From the NCBI GenBank assembly GCA_949316235.1, contig OX438748.1, positions 1,739,001 to 1,803,000 of the forward strand: a stretch of DNA of 64,000 bases, written 5' to 3'. The notes beneath the pieces were generated by a model. The model searched no databases. It had not been told where the DNA came from and saw only the letters and a program-made list of their open reading frames with translations. This document shows positions 20,591 to 31,329 of this stretch, in pieces. Position 1 is the first letter of the stretch. Each line of letters opens with the position of its first letter. Both the position numbers and the translations under genes were made by a program. The DNA is from Oegoconia quadripuncta. Taxonomy: Eukaryota; Arthropoda; Insecta; Lepidoptera; Autostichidae.

Positions 20591-21473
20591 CAAAAAATGT
20601 AAATCACTCTGTCAAAGTTACTCTCATGTCATTGAGAGCATAATTATCTATAGATTAAAGACCATAGACAGACACCTCTGTGGCACAATGTAAATAATAT
20701 AATATGCAATTGATCCTGTTAACTAAGATATCACTCTCTCAATTTTACTCTCATTTCGTTGGAAGCAGTATTATTGATATATTAAGAAGCTCAGCCACCT
20801 CTGTAGCACAATATAAATGATATAATGTCCAATTGATCCTATATCATAGATAGATGAGAGTAATCTCATCTCGTTGAGAGAAGCATTACCTTGTACATCA
20901 AGAACCTTAAACACTTCTGTGACATAATGTTAATAATATAATGTCCAATTGATCCTGTTCCCTAAGATATCACTCCATCAAAGTTACTCTCATCGCGTTG
21001 AGAGCAGCATTATCGATATATTCTGAAACTTAGCCACCTGTATGACACAATGTAGACAATATAACGTGCAATTGATAAGATTTCACTCTGTCAAAGTTAC
21101 TCTCATCTCGTTGGGAGCAATCGGTAGATTAAGAAGCTTAGCCACCTGCGTATCACAATGTAAATTATATAATGTGCAATTGATCCTGTTTACTAAGATA
21201 TCACTCTCTCAATTTTACTCTCATTTCGTTGAGAGCAGTGTTATTGATATATTAAGAAGCTCAGCCACCTCTGTAGCACAATGTAAATGATATAATGTGC
21301 AATTGATCCTGTTCCCTAAGATATCACTCTGTTAAAGTTACTCTCATCTCGTTGAGAAAGCATTACCGGTACATCAAGAACCTTAAACAGTTCTGTGACA
21401 TAATTTTAATAATATAATGTCCAAATGATCCTGTTCCCTAACATATCACTCCATTATCGATAGATTAAGAACC

Positions 21474-21818
21474 TTTTTTTTTATTTATTTATCCATAGAA
21501 CATTATTTGAACAATCTTCACTATAAGACGCCTACGAAAACCTGTAAAGGTTTGTGTGTAGTGCGAATGAGGTCACTGACCCGCCACGTTATTAATTATT
21601 ACAAAAGCAACTTAAAATATCTACATACATAATACATAAGATTGATATACGAAAGCAAGTAAACATGTGTCTCGCTATCGAAATAAAATTTGTTGGAAAG
21701 GCACTTCCTACATATTTCCATCTATAAAGTACTTCTTTAATGCATTTTTACATAGTTTTACGTTATGTGAATATAGTTCACCAGGAATACTATTTAAAAT
21801 ATCTGGTAAAATATATGC
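21474..21818 (-). mobile_element. LINE 3' end inside the array
   Basis: The minus-strand element has a (AAAT)n tail at 21474-21500 and decayed reverse transcriptase C-terminal codons upstream (ILNSIPGELYSHNVKLCKNA on minus). The array phrase AAGAACC...TTTAGCCACC is split around it. Confidence 0.6.
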
Positions 21819-21860
21819 TTTAGCCACCTATATGGCACAATGTAAATAATATAATGTCTA

Positions 21861-22171
21861 CAAAACTCAGCAAAAACAAAACTGATGTTGGGTCTCAATT
21901 CCTAACACGGCACATGTTTAGTACTCCGGCAAAATAAAATTATTCTCTAACATCAGTTTCGTTAAAGTAGAACATTGTTATTTTTTTTTGGCTAGTGGTA
22001 GCACTCTCTTACACATTTTGGAGATAACAGAGTCCATCCCTCATATAAGTTAGAGGTTTCAGCAGAGCGCGTTTTCGGCCTCATCTTCATTTCTAAATGA
22101 ACTACTTGCGCGGGGTTAATTTGGACCCCAGAGCACATTCAAAGTTATGTCATTCCTCTAATTTTGTGACT
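21861..22171 (+). mobile_element. Degenerate SINE-A-like relic
   Basis: From about 21880 to 22140 the order of landmarks follows SINE-A (ACATGTTTAGTACTC, a GGCTAGTGGTAGC segment, GATAACAGAGTCC, TTCGGCCTCATCTTCA), but sequence identity is low. It may be an old or distinct related family. Confidence 0.35.
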
Positions 22172-22486
22172 AACCGCCTCCGTGGCTCAATGTAAACAAC
22201 ATTGGGGTTATGATTCGGAGGTCGCGGGTTCGATCCCCAGCGGGGTACATGTTTAAGTACTCGGTTTGGTTGGTTGTAGGGCATTTTAAAATATCCGCCT
22301 GACTAGCTACCACCATCTTATCTAAATCTGCCGCCATGCAGCATTGTTGTGTTCCAGTTGTCAGAAATAAGATAGCCAGTCGCCCAAATTTGTTGGGGTT
22401 TCCGGGTCAGTACGCTTCCACCTTCGACCTCATCTTCACTTGACATCAGGTGTGATTGAGGTTAAGTACAAACCCGTAGTGCATAT
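22172..22486 (+). mobile_element. SINE-A, full length
   Basis: Head with GGTTCGATCC, body with one short deletion, tail eroded to GCATATCAG. Confidence 0.85.
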
Positions 22487-22859
22487 CAGAAAAATTATAT
22501 CTTCTATACGCGCCTAGTAGCTTCCTAAAACGCTCATTACGTGAATCTGGGGTTCAAATGGACCCCGCATGACCACGTGAGTTTTTTGGATGTGAGATTT
22601 TTGTTAAAGTATAGAAATTGAGAGACTCGAATGCACAATCCTCACATCAACTTCCAAAGGTACAGGTATCTTTCGTCTTAGATCTTCAGATGTGAAAATT
22701 AAATCACGATGCACCAAAGTATTTAGGCTGATTGTCTATAGAAAAATGTAATTTCAAAATTGTAACGTTTAACAATATTTATTAATAATTTTAAGTTCTA
22801 TGGACGCTATACGTGTTTTTGTTGATTTTTCAGATTCCTAAATAAAAAACTCCAAATTT
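22487..22859. other. Unassigned
   Basis: No feature seen. Confidence 0.3.
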
Positions 22860-23040
22860 TTTTAGTACAAGTTAGGTTTTGATTTTGAAAGTGGGATCAG
22901 AACCCACTCTGAGTTTCTCGCTAGCTCTTCCCAGCAGTGGTCGCGTTCCGAGCTAGTGGTAGTTTAAAAAATAAGTGACGTTCATAAGTGCATATTGTAT
23001 TGCCTACTCATAGGCAATACAATCATTTATTCATATAAAT
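22860..23040 (+). mobile_element. Probable CR1-like LINE 3' UTR
   Basis: GAGTTTCTCGCTAGCTCTTC and CCGAGCTAGTGGTAG follow the usual CR1-like 3' UTR plan. Confidence 0.45.
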
Positions 23041-23322
23041 GATTTTTTTTATATAAGAAGGCGGCAAACGAGCATGCGGGTCACCTGATGGAAAGCAATC
23101 ACCGCTGCCCATGGACACCCGCAACACCAAAACGATCACAGATGCGTTGCCGGCCTTTGAGGACGGTGTAGGCTCGTTTCTTGAAGATTCCAATGTCGTA
23201 CTCGTTCGGGAATACCGCTGCAGGAAGTCCGTTCCACAGGGTGGTCGTACGTGGTAGGAAGTTTCTTGAGAAACGTACAGTGGTAGACTTCCACTCATCC
23301 AGGTGATGGGGATGGAATTTTC
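23041..23322 (-). pseudogene. LINE family 1, reverse transcriptase C-terminus and tail
   Basis: The minus strand encodes [45 protein letters not shown] and [13 protein letters not shown], the last segment of a jockey/CR1-like reverse transcriptase, then a short UTR and A tail (plus poly-T at 23043). Copies at 27391 and 57845 start at similar points. Confidence 0.75.
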
Positions 23323-23416
23323 ATTTCATTTCATTTGTTACCACCTAGGTAATTTTTTAGGGGTTAACATCAGGTGCGGGTGAGATCACGCGCTAACCCG
23401 ACGTGATTAAAAAACT

Positions 23417-23635
23417 GTTACATAGACAGATGAAGAATTTATTTACGCCCCTGCGTTCATATACATACACAATTTTTAAATTACAAAGAAATATACATAC
23501 AAATAAAAGTACAGAATAGAAAACACAAAGAGAAAGTGTGTGCCGCAGTATCACAAATGGGTCATAACTCAGTGTGGCACATCACTCAAAGAACAAAACA
23601 CTGGTTTTCAGTTACAACCTCTACATGTTCTCACA
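23417..23635 (-). mobile_element. LINE 3' UTR family G
   Basis: Inverted copy of 60345-60546: both carry TGCCGCACTGAGTTATGACC-like and TTTGTATTTTCTATTC-like motifs and end in GGGCGTAAATAAAT with an adjacent short repeat. Confidence 0.6.
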
Positions 23636-23639
23636 TGCT

Positions 23640-23885
23640 TCTGTATCTAATAATGTATACGCTTTTACAATAAGGTTCCGGTAGACATTCAAAATTTGCC
23701 ATAAAATAAATTTAAAACAACCATTAAACGGAAACTATGTGCCAAAGGCTATTATAAAATTTCTGACTATCTGGATGATAAGAATGCGTGGACATGAACC
23801 GCTCGGCATTGTGCAGTATATTTTATTCTTATTTTTGTCGATTCTTCGACTTACGAAATAAAACATTTCGACTTTTTTTAATTTT
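23640..23885 (+). mobile_element. CR1/jockey-like LINE end, divergent subfamily
   Basis: Encodes a relic of FYNKVPVDIQNLP and AKGYYKISDYLDDKNAWT, then an ATAAAACATTTCGAC end. It matches the minus copy at 52845-53300. Confidence 0.6.
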
Positions 23886-24185
23886 TTTTTTTAATATTCT
23901 AAATATCTATGTTATCTATGTCTATGTTATCTCTATGTCAAGATAACTCAACACAAATATTCAGCGTGGCTTCAGTTTTCCGAAAAGCTTTCCATCAGTC
24001 CGAGCTACGTCCTTGTCAGAGGTCACACGGACGTTGGCGGAGTGCCAGTCCGCCTGGAACCTCCGTGATAGGACTGCTTCGGACATCATAGATATTTGTC
24101 ATGTTTGGCACTGCCTTTGCCCTCGACTTTGTTCGCGGGGATTGCTAAATTATTTAGATGGTAGATAACGTTGACAAGGTAGACT
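23886..24185. other. Unassigned, GC-richer
   Basis: The 60-codon frame at 23909-24091 shows no recognised motif. Confidence 0.3.
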
Positions 24186-24615
24186 CTTATTTATTTAACA
24201 CTTTATTGCATTAAATATACACACATATGTAAACAACATTGGGTTTATGATTCGGAGGTTCCGGGTTCGATCCCCAGCAAGGTACATGTTTAAGTACTCG
24301 GTTTGGTAGGTGGTAGGGCATTTTAAATGTCGGCCTGGCTAGCTACCACCATCTTATGTAATTCTGCCGCCAAGCAGCAATGATAATAGCATTGTTGTGT
24401 TCCGGTCCCCCAGATGTGTTGGGGTTTCCGGGTCAGTACGCTTCCACCTTCGACCTCATCTTCTTAACATCAGGTGTGATTGAAGCCAAGTACCAGTTGT
24501 GCATAAAAAAAAAACAAACAAACATACGACAGAAATGACAATACACAAAAGGCGAGCTTATATTTGTAAGAGATTTCTTCCGTCAAACCCTCGGAAGGAA
24601 AGACCAATTGAAAGT
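24186..24615 (-). mobile_element. LINE 3' end split by SINE-A
   Basis: CACTTTATTGCATTAAATA (24199) and the AGATTTCTTCCGTCAAACC segment (24570) belong to the same minus-strand LINE terminus as 16350-16480, separated by a SINE-A. Confidence 0.5.
24227..24514 (+). mobile_element. SINE-A, lacking first ~20 bp of head
   Basis: Begins at ATGTAAACAACATTGGG, keeps the B box and body, has a small deletion before the tail and ends in A10. Confidence 0.85.
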
Positions 24616-25214
24616 TTTTTATTGTTGACAAAATTAGTTAGATTATTCGGTTCTGGCACTTCACTAGGCGATGCTGCAGCATATCTCCAGGAATATACTC
24701 ACCCAGCTTATGCATTACAACCACATCAACTTAACTAACCTATAGAGGAATAAAACCAACCTAAAGGTGAACGCACACCAAGCCGCATCACACGCACCGC
24801 TCTCGCCGCTTCTGAATCTTCATAATGACGTTCTGTGAATGCTCACACACCTATACGAGCCACGCTCACCGCGGTTGCTGAAACGGCCGAATTCCCCCAA
24901 CCGCAACTGATGACGTCACCAGCTTCAGCCGCGTTCCTTGATGCTACGAATCCGCATTTTTTTGCCTCTTGTTCGTATTTCATTGTACAGAACAACTTCT
25001 AATAATAAGCAATTGATAACAAAATTTTCGTGAAGTCCCATACCGTAAATTCACGTACACTCTTGACAAAAGAAGAAACAGACGCCCGTATAAATCGATC
25101 TTGAGATTGAGATCGCGTCTTAGTCTCAATACATTTTTTGATACTGTTTTAATATGAAACAGATTCTCAAGCGTCAACTTAAGGTCATCACAATCTTGAG
25201 AAGGATAGAGATGA
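24616..25214. other. Unassigned
   Basis: A GC-richer part lies at 24780-24960. The 118-codon minus frame at 24980-25336 begins in LINE family 1 sequence and continues with no recognised motif. Confidence 0.35.
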
Positions 25215-25333
25215 TAAGGCCGGCAACGCATCTGTGACCCTTTTGGTGTTGCGGGTGTCCATGGGCGGCGGTGATTGCTTTCCATCGGGTGACCCGCATG
25301 CTCGTTTGCCGCACTCTCATATAAAAAAAAAAA
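25215..25333 (+). mobile_element. LINE family 1 tail
   Basis: Starts at AAGGCCGGCAACGCATCTGT and ends CTCTCATATAAAA plus an A run; strongly 5'-truncated. Confidence 0.75.
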
Positions 25334-25904
25334 CAAAAAAATATTAATACTGGCCTATGAAAGCAACTTGATGCGGTGCGTGAGAGACTGCGGCGCGAAC
25401 GGGCGTGCGCGGTCGTTAACAAAAACGATAACTGCGGCGCATGCGGCCCGTACTATGCGTCTAGGTGTGTATTCACCTTAACCGGGCAAGATATTCGAAA
25501 CTGACATATTTTTCATTCAACGGTACAAAACAAAAATCTTTAATCTCCTGAGTAACTAAATAAATTATTTTTTGGTATCACTATTTTGAGAAATTTGGCA
25601 TTAAATGAAAAAATACTACAAAAAATTCCGAATTTTTTATTTCTAATTAACAATGACCTCTCATGTTTCGTTTTTCATTTAGGCTTCATGTCACGTTAAT
25701 CACGGTCAGAACTGAATTTATTTCAACTCAATAACCCTCGTAGTTCAAGAGTTATAGCCATTTGTTGACATATGGAACTCGGAGCAGAAATTTAAATTAA
25801 AATAATCTGTAAAAAAAATTAAAAAAATTCTAGAATTTTTTTGTATTTTTTTTTACGGTATATTGAAGTAGACTACCCCCTTTTCGGATGTGCAGTATAT
25901 GAGA
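25334..25904. other. Unassigned AT-rich DNA
   Basis: No feature seen; A/T runs at 25800-25855. Confidence 0.35.
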
Positions 25905-25990
25905 TGGATAATAATTGTCCTGCTCGTTCGTTTGGACGAAATATACAACTATCACACTCTCACGTCATGCTATGGGGGCAGGATGATAAA
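25905..25990 (+). repeat. Short dispersed repeat F, copy 1
   Basis: TTGTCCTGCTCGTTCGTTTG and GGACGAAATATACAACTATC recur at 27998-28070 (-) and 42785-42885 (+). It has no coding potential; the 107-codon frame over it is not supported. Confidence 0.6.
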
Positions 25991-26582
25991 ATCGTTTGGT
26001 GTAGTGATTATAACCTGCGACTGGTATACCGGTATTCGATTCGATGGATGGTGAAGACTGCAGAGGTGCAAGAAATTGATCACGTCAGCGTTTCCACCAG
26101 CATCGAACAACAGTTCGTCAACACAGCACTAGTGTTTGTTGTCTCAGCGGTTTACCTGAATTAGTTGTTTTGTTTGAGTGTAGTCATAGTTTGGTAGTGC
26201 GATTACAGTGAATACATTATAATCTGAAAAAATACTGTTTTTTAACACATTGCTATTATAAACTGTGAACACCTGAGAAAAAACTGATAAAAGTTAGCTG
26301 AGTAGTCCACGACGCAGCCGATGGCGAAGGTTAGCAAAAAGCGAGGACATTGACCTCTGACACGTTTTATTCTATTTGCAAGCTATTTCGTAGAGTTCGA
26401 ATTAGGGTTACCAGAGATTTTAAATTTCCTGACATCTACGGAATTTTGGCCTTTATTCAGAAATGTTATTTTATTATATTTTATGTAATTGTTTATTTGA
26501 AATCACAGCTAACAAATACTAAATATTAGTTAAGAAAACTTTATTTGATCCATTTAGCGACACTTATGCATTTAAGTTAATT
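25991..26582. other. Unassigned
   Basis: No feature seen. Confidence 0.3.
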
Positions 26583-26873
26583 AAATAATAAATAAATATC
26601 CTTGGCATGTCCAAGGATATTTATGTCTACACCACGCCATCTAGTTTCACATTAAGCAACTATAGGTTTGTGTTGTGGATACCAGATGGTTGATATACTA
26701 CACAAACACACTTTTTTTTTGGAAATAAATAAATATATAAATGAAAAACATCCATAACTCGGGAACACATGTCTATATTCATCATACAAACATATGCCCC
26801 TAGCAGGATTTGAACCCGCAACCTTTTGGTATAGCAGCCAGAGTTTCTAACCACTACACCAAACTGGTCGTCA
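26583..26873 (-). mobile_element. SINE-C, full length
   Basis: The minus-strand head at 26800-26873 has TTGGTGTAGTGG (A box) and GGGTTCAAATCC (B box). The tail shows TATCCTTGGCATGTCCAAGGATAT, a local palindrome made by duplication of the terminal motif. Confidence 0.75.
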
Positions 26874-27136
26874 ATTGATCAGGTTGTATGTACAAATATA
26901 TGGACCATCAATCCTAAAGTAAGAAGTAGGTACTGGTGTCGCAAAGAGGTACCAAATCAGGTCCCCATATCAGCATTTGTTGTAGTCGACAGGAAAAAAC
27001 GACTACAACGCTGGTTTTCAGTGGCGCCTAAGGTTAAATCACGGACGTCCGTGAGACACACACAAGGTTAGGTACCTCACTAATAAATTCGAGATATTAA
27101 ACTGCTCTTTAAAGGGCGCTGACAGTGGAGATTTCT
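26874..27136. other. Unassigned; 10-bp hairpin at about 26980
   Basis: GTTGTAGTCG pairs with CGACTACAAC 11 bases later. Confidence 0.4.
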
Positions 27137-27738
27137 AACCGCCTCCGTGGCTCAATGTAAACAACATTGGGTTTACGATTCGGAGGTCGATGTTTAAGTG
27201 CTCGGTTTGGTTGGTGGTAGAGCATTTTACCTGGCTAGCTACCCCCATCTTATCTAAATCTGCCGCCAAGCAGCAATGTTAATAGCATTGTTGTGTTCCG
27301 GTGTCAGATATAAGATAGCCAGTCCCCCAAATGTGTTGGGGTTTCCGGGTCAGTACGCTTCCACCTTCGACCTCATCTTCACTTAACATCCATTAACATT
27401 ACATTTGCATCCACATCACCTGGATGAGTGGAAGTCTACCACTGTACGTTTCTCAAGAAACTTCTTACCACGTACGACTACCCTGTGGAACGGACTTCCT
27501 GCAGCGGTATTCCCGAACGAGTACGACATTGGAACCTTCAAGAAACGAGCCTACACCTTCCTCAAAGCCCGGCAGCGCATCTGTGACCCTTTTGGTGTTG
27601 CGGGTGTCCATGGGCGGTGGTGATTGCTTTCCATCAGGTGACCCGCATGCGCGTTTACCGCCGCCCTCTCATATAAAAAAAAAAAAAACATCAGGTGTGA
27701 TTGAGGTCAAATAGCAACCCGTTATGCATAAAAAAAAA
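27137..27738 (+). mobile_element. SINE-A split by a LINE end
   Basis: SINE-A parts 27137-27390 and 27691-27738 rejoin exactly at CTTAACATCAGGTGTGATT. The head has lost the B-box segment by deletion. Confidence 0.85.
27391..27686 (+). pseudogene. LINE family 1 end inside SINE-A, with target duplication
   Basis: Codes [40 protein letters not shown] and the VAGVHGRW terminus in one open frame (27405-27623), then UTR and an A run. AACATC occurs on both sides (27385-27390 and 27687-27692). FSRN..P..TTLWN.LP is the conserved end of jockey/CR1-like reverse transcriptases. Confidence 0.8.
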
Positions 27739-27997
27739 GATTATAACATAAAAACGTACTGCGCCGACCCCAAATAAATTAGGATCAGAACAAGAAGATC
27801 ATAACGGTGATATCTATGTGAAGCGGAGCGAATATATTTTGGAGTAAGGGGTAACCAGAGGAAAAATAAAGCAAGTAAAAAATAAAAAGTACTTTTCTTT
27901 CTTATTTATTTCTTTCAGTGGAATCAAAAATCCCACTGCAAAACTAAATAATAAGATTTGTCAGCAAATCTCGTGTTTGTATCAGACTAAGTAGCAT
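27739..27997. other. Unassigned
   Basis: No feature seen. Confidence 0.3.
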
Positions 27998-28070
27998 GAC
28001 ATGCCATCGTTTGTGAGAGTGGGATAGTTGTATACTTTGTCCAAGGTAATGAGCAGGACAAATATATACT
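27998..28070 (-). repeat. Dispersed repeat F, copy 2
   Basis: Minus-strand match to 25905-25990, including GATAGTTGTATACTTTGTCC on plus. Confidence 0.55.
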
Positions 28071-28099
28071 ATACAGCTATTCGTGCCATTTATAAATTA

Positions 28100-28555
28100 G
28101 GACCTATAGAGTGTCTCTTAGAGATAAGCTTAAGGAAATTAATATCTTAACAATGACTTCTCAATACATTGATGAGAATTTGTTATATGCAAAAAAAATA
28201 TAACCTTATTCGCTAAAAATAGTGATAGGCACAATGTTAGTACAAGGAATAAGAACTAGTTACCTGTTTATGTTAGCCGACTTCACAAAGTTAGTAAATC
28301 CTATACATTGCATACGCTTTTATTGAATGATAAGCAAGCATGGTCACAGCTGTCTTATTATTCATATAATTATCAAATATAATGGATAATAATAACCCAT
28401 AATCTGTTTAAAAGAGCTACCCTAGAGTTTCTTGCTCGTTCTTCTCTGGGAAGTCAGCTTTGTGAATGAGCAGTAAATTTAAATGTAATATTAATAGTGA
28501 CGTTTTCAAGTGATAATTTTATCCTATGAAATAAAATATTTTGATTTGATATGAT
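28100..28555 (+). pseudogene. CR1/jockey-like LINE end, divergent copy
   Basis: Begins with LRDKLKEINILTMTSQYIDE and NLLYAKK in frame, then drifts through ADFTKLVN to a 3' UTR with GAGTTTCTTGCTCGTTCTTC and an AATATTTTGATTTGAT tail. Confidence 0.7.
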
Positions 28556-28718
28556 TTGAAATATAATAAACGTTTATCGCGCCTGTCATCGTACTAGTGC
28601 TGGCAATAGTTCGGATCAGTTTTAACACATAACGGGTTTGCGATTAGCCTCATTCAATAGTGGTGTTATATTAACACGTTATTTCGATTATTTAATAACT
28701 CTTTGTTTTTATTTCAGG
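28556..28718. other. Unassigned
   Basis: No feature seen. Confidence 0.3.
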
Positions 28719-28866
28719 TCAGTATTTCCTGAATCCTACAACCTTGGGAGCTTTAAGAGCAGAGTGAATAGGCCTTGGATCGCGTGCTTCATCTTCGACC
28801 ACATCGTCACTTTCCATCAGGTTAAATTGTGGTCAAACGCGAATCCAGTCAATCATAAAAAAAAAA
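28719..28866 (+). pseudogene. LINE family 2, 3' end
   Basis: The frame at 28719-28850 gives VFPESYNLGSFKSRVNRPWI and a CFIFDHIVTFHQVKLWSNAN end, the terminal reverse transcriptase segment, then an A tail. Related to 1780, 38315 and 39462. Confidence 0.65.
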
Positions 28867-28920
28867 GTAATAATCTTCCGGGAGTTTTCTAAATATATAT
28901 TTTTTATATATTTAAGACTA

Positions 28921-29146
28921 TAGCTTTCCGGCCGCGGCTTCGCCTGCGTGGAATAATTTTATCGCGGAAATTTGTTTATCCCGCGGGAACAACTCACTTT
29001 ATCGGGATAAAAACTATCGTATGTCTTAAACCAGGGTGTATTCTACCTATATACCAAATTTGATCAAAATCCGCTCATCCGTTTCACTGTGATTGAGCGA
29101 CAAACAAACCAACAATCATCCAAACTTTTGCATTTATAATATTAGT
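28921..29146 (-). mobile_element. Lep1-type non-autonomous Helitron-like element
   Basis: GC-rich 3' hairpin end at low coordinates (CCGGCCGCGGCTTCGCCTGC) and CATTTATAATATTAGT at the other end. The terminal CTAG is eroded. Confidence 0.7.
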
Positions 29147-29872
29147 AGAATTAAACTCGCGGATTCTTAGCCATGTTTGGTGGAAATCGGTTAAGCCGTT
29201 TCGAAGAAATTATTTTTCAATTTTTTATTTGGGAAACTTACAGTACATTATAAAACACTATATTAAAGTAATTATAGATAGATCATAGACCAAATTGTTT
29301 CCACAGATAGGTAGGTAACATATTAAGTATGAATGGTGTACACAGAAAGGGATTGAGATGTTTCTAAATAATTCTAGTAATAAAGCGTTTAAGAGGAACA
29401 GAGTAGGTTGGTGTTAGGTTTTAAACGCCCTTACAAACAAAGCAAAAATAGAAAAAAAATAATTAAAAATAGTAGAGAATAAATCAGACATCACAAAATT
29501 CCACTATAACATTATACTTAATGTATATTTAGAGAAGGAATATAAGGGGTTACAATCTCAGCAGTACGCGTAGGGAGCGGAGTTGAATAAACTAATTTGT
29601 AAAATTTGTAGTTTCGTTATAATACCTACCTAGTAAGATTTTATAAAATTCAAATCAATCCAATTATATAGGTATTAACACAGTTTTTTAAGTCTGTTTC
29701 AATATTTTCAATTCATTCGATGTAAAACTTCATTAATCAATAATACTGGCTACAATAAAATAACCTGTAATTATAGAAATAGCTTTCACAGTAATGAATG
29801 TGACAGTTCCGGCTTACGTGGAATTGATGTAGGTGCAAACAAGACGTAAGTAATTATGTAAGGCAAGCAATA
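29147..29872. other. Unassigned; small Helitron-like scrap at 29160-29215
   Basis: GGTTAAGCCGTTTCGAAG recalls the repeat at 7105. Otherwise AT-rich with no gene seen. Confidence 0.35.
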
Positions 29873-30178
29873 TCTATCTAAATATATAAAGGAAGAAACT
29901 GACTGACTGACTGACTGACTGACTGACATATCAACGCACAGGCCAAACCGCTGGGTCTAGAGTTTCCAAATTTGGCACGTAGGTTCCTTACGAGGTCTAG
30001 GGGAGCACTAAGAAAGGATTTTTCAAAATTCACCCTTTAAGGGGGTGAAACAGGGGTGGGAAGTTTGTATGAAGAAACAGTATAACTTGGACATTTCGAT
30101 TATTTTCGACTCGAAACTTCGCAAGAGCACTCCTAGGAACAAATAAGCTAATACGTGTTTTGAGATTTTTCGAAAAAC

Positions 30179-30840
30179 AACCCCCTGGGTTGTGAAATGG
30201 GGGTTAAAACCATAAAATCGATATTGGTGTCGTTATTTAGGTTTTATGGGATGTTGATTATGAAAATGACATTTATTTTAAGTTAACCCTCTAGGGTTGA
30301 GATAGGGGTGGGGGTTGCTACGAAAAAAGTCTATATTGGACAACCCCCTGGGGTGTGAAATGGGGGTTAAAATCATATAATCGATAATGGTGTCGTTATT
30401 TAGATTTTATGGGATGTTGATTATGAATATGACATTTATTTTAAGTTAACCCTCTAGGGTTGAGATAGGGGTGGGGGTTGATACCAAAAAAATCAATATT
30501 GGTGTCATTATTTAGGTTTTTTGGGTCGTTGATTACGAAAATGGCATTTGTTTTGAAGTTAACCCCTTGGGGTTAGAGAATGAGATAAGGGTGAGTTGAG
30601 ATTTTTCGAAAAACAGCCCCCTGGGGTGTGAAATGGGGGTTGAAACCATAAAATCGATATTGGTGTCGTTATTTCGGTTTTTTGGGATGTTGATTATGAA
30701 AATGACATTTATTTTAAGCCAACCCTCTAGGGGTGAGATAGGGGTGGGGGATGATACCAAAAAGTCTATATTGGTGTCGTTATTTAGGTTTTTTGGGACG
30801 TTGATTGCGAAAATGACATTTATTTTGAAGCTAACCCGAC
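30179..30840 (+). repeat. Internal minisatellite of the Helitron
   Basis: Repeating cassette CCCCCTGGGGTGTGAAATGG, then AATCGATATTGGTGTCGTTA, then a TTATGAAAATGACATTTATT block and CCCTCTAGGGTTGAGATAGG. Full or partial units begin near 30179, 30341, 30480, 30614 and 30755. Confidence 0.8.
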
Positions 30841-30889
30841 CCGGCAAAAAAACAGTACTATATCTTGGACATTTCGAGTATTTTCGACA

Positions 30890-31055
30890 AGAAGCAAAAG
30901 GCGAAGTCGTACTCGAAGTCGAAGTCGAAGTCGAGGTCGAGGTCGAAATCGAGGTCGAAGTCGAGGTCGAAGTCGAGGTCGAAGTCGCAGTCGAAGTCGA
31001 AGTCGAAGTCGTAGTCGAAGTCGAATCCGTAGTCCAAGTCGAAGTCAAAGGGGAT
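30890..31055 (+). repeat. Hexanucleotide (GAAGTC/GAGGTC)n array
   Basis: About 27 units of a six-base repeat. It creates opposite-strand frames of Val-Glu and Ser-Thr dipeptides that are artefacts of the repeat. Confidence 0.9.
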
Positions 31056-31077
31056 GAGATAGGGTAAATGTTAAACA

Positions 31078-31245
31078 AAATCGACATTGGTGTCGTTATT
31101 TAGGTTTTTTGGAATACATACGATATCATATCGATCGTCGTCGATCGGAACCTAGGCGAGCTAAACAAAATCGACATTGGTGTCGTTATTTAGGTTTTTT
31201 GGAATATATACGATATCATATCGATCGTCGTCAATCGGAACCTAG
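31078..31245 (+). repeat. 90-bp tandem duplication
   Basis: TCGACATTGGTGTCGTTATT starts at 31081 and again at 31171, each followed by a CATATCGATCGTCGTC block and CCTAGGCGAG. Confidence 0.85.
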
Positions 31246-31329
31246 GCGAGCGCCGCCCGCGGCCGGTGCAGCAGTGACGCTGCGTGCGCGGCGGGAAGCG
31301 GGAGGGAGTAGTCATCGAAACATAATAAC

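Larger units (their letters stand above)
19484..21860 (+). repeat. Tandem array of ~120-bp units with four-unit higher-order order
   Basis: About 13 units, each built as AATGTAAATAATATAATGTG, CAATTGATCCTGTTCCCTAAG, ATATCACTCTGTCAAAGTT, ACTCTCATCTCGTTGAGAGC, then a GATATATTAAGAAGC-type stretch and TTAGCCACCT. Unit starts include 19791, 19914, 20689, 20811, 20927, 21050, 21159, 21281 and 21401, spaced 109-123 bp. Non-adjacent units match better than neighbours: 20787 matches 21265 and 20881 matches 21359, an offset of 478 bp or four units. Four retroelements have inserted inside. Confidence 0.9.

Noticed and set aside
19484..21860. CRISPR-like array
   Set aside because: The repeats are ~120 bp contiguous units without unique spacers, in a eukaryotic genome; it is a minisatellite.
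24980..25336. 118-codon minus frame
   Set aside because: Its first part is the antisense of a LINE family 1 tail; the rest has no motif.
25841..26164. 107-codon plus frame
   Set aside because: Overlaps dispersed repeat F and poly-T; no recognised motif.
30533..31087. 184-codon minus frame rich in Ser-Thr and 144-codon plus frame rich in Val-Glu
   Set aside because: Both are made by the hexamer array and minisatellite inside the Helitron; opposite-strand frames over the same repeat cannot both be real and neither has a domain.
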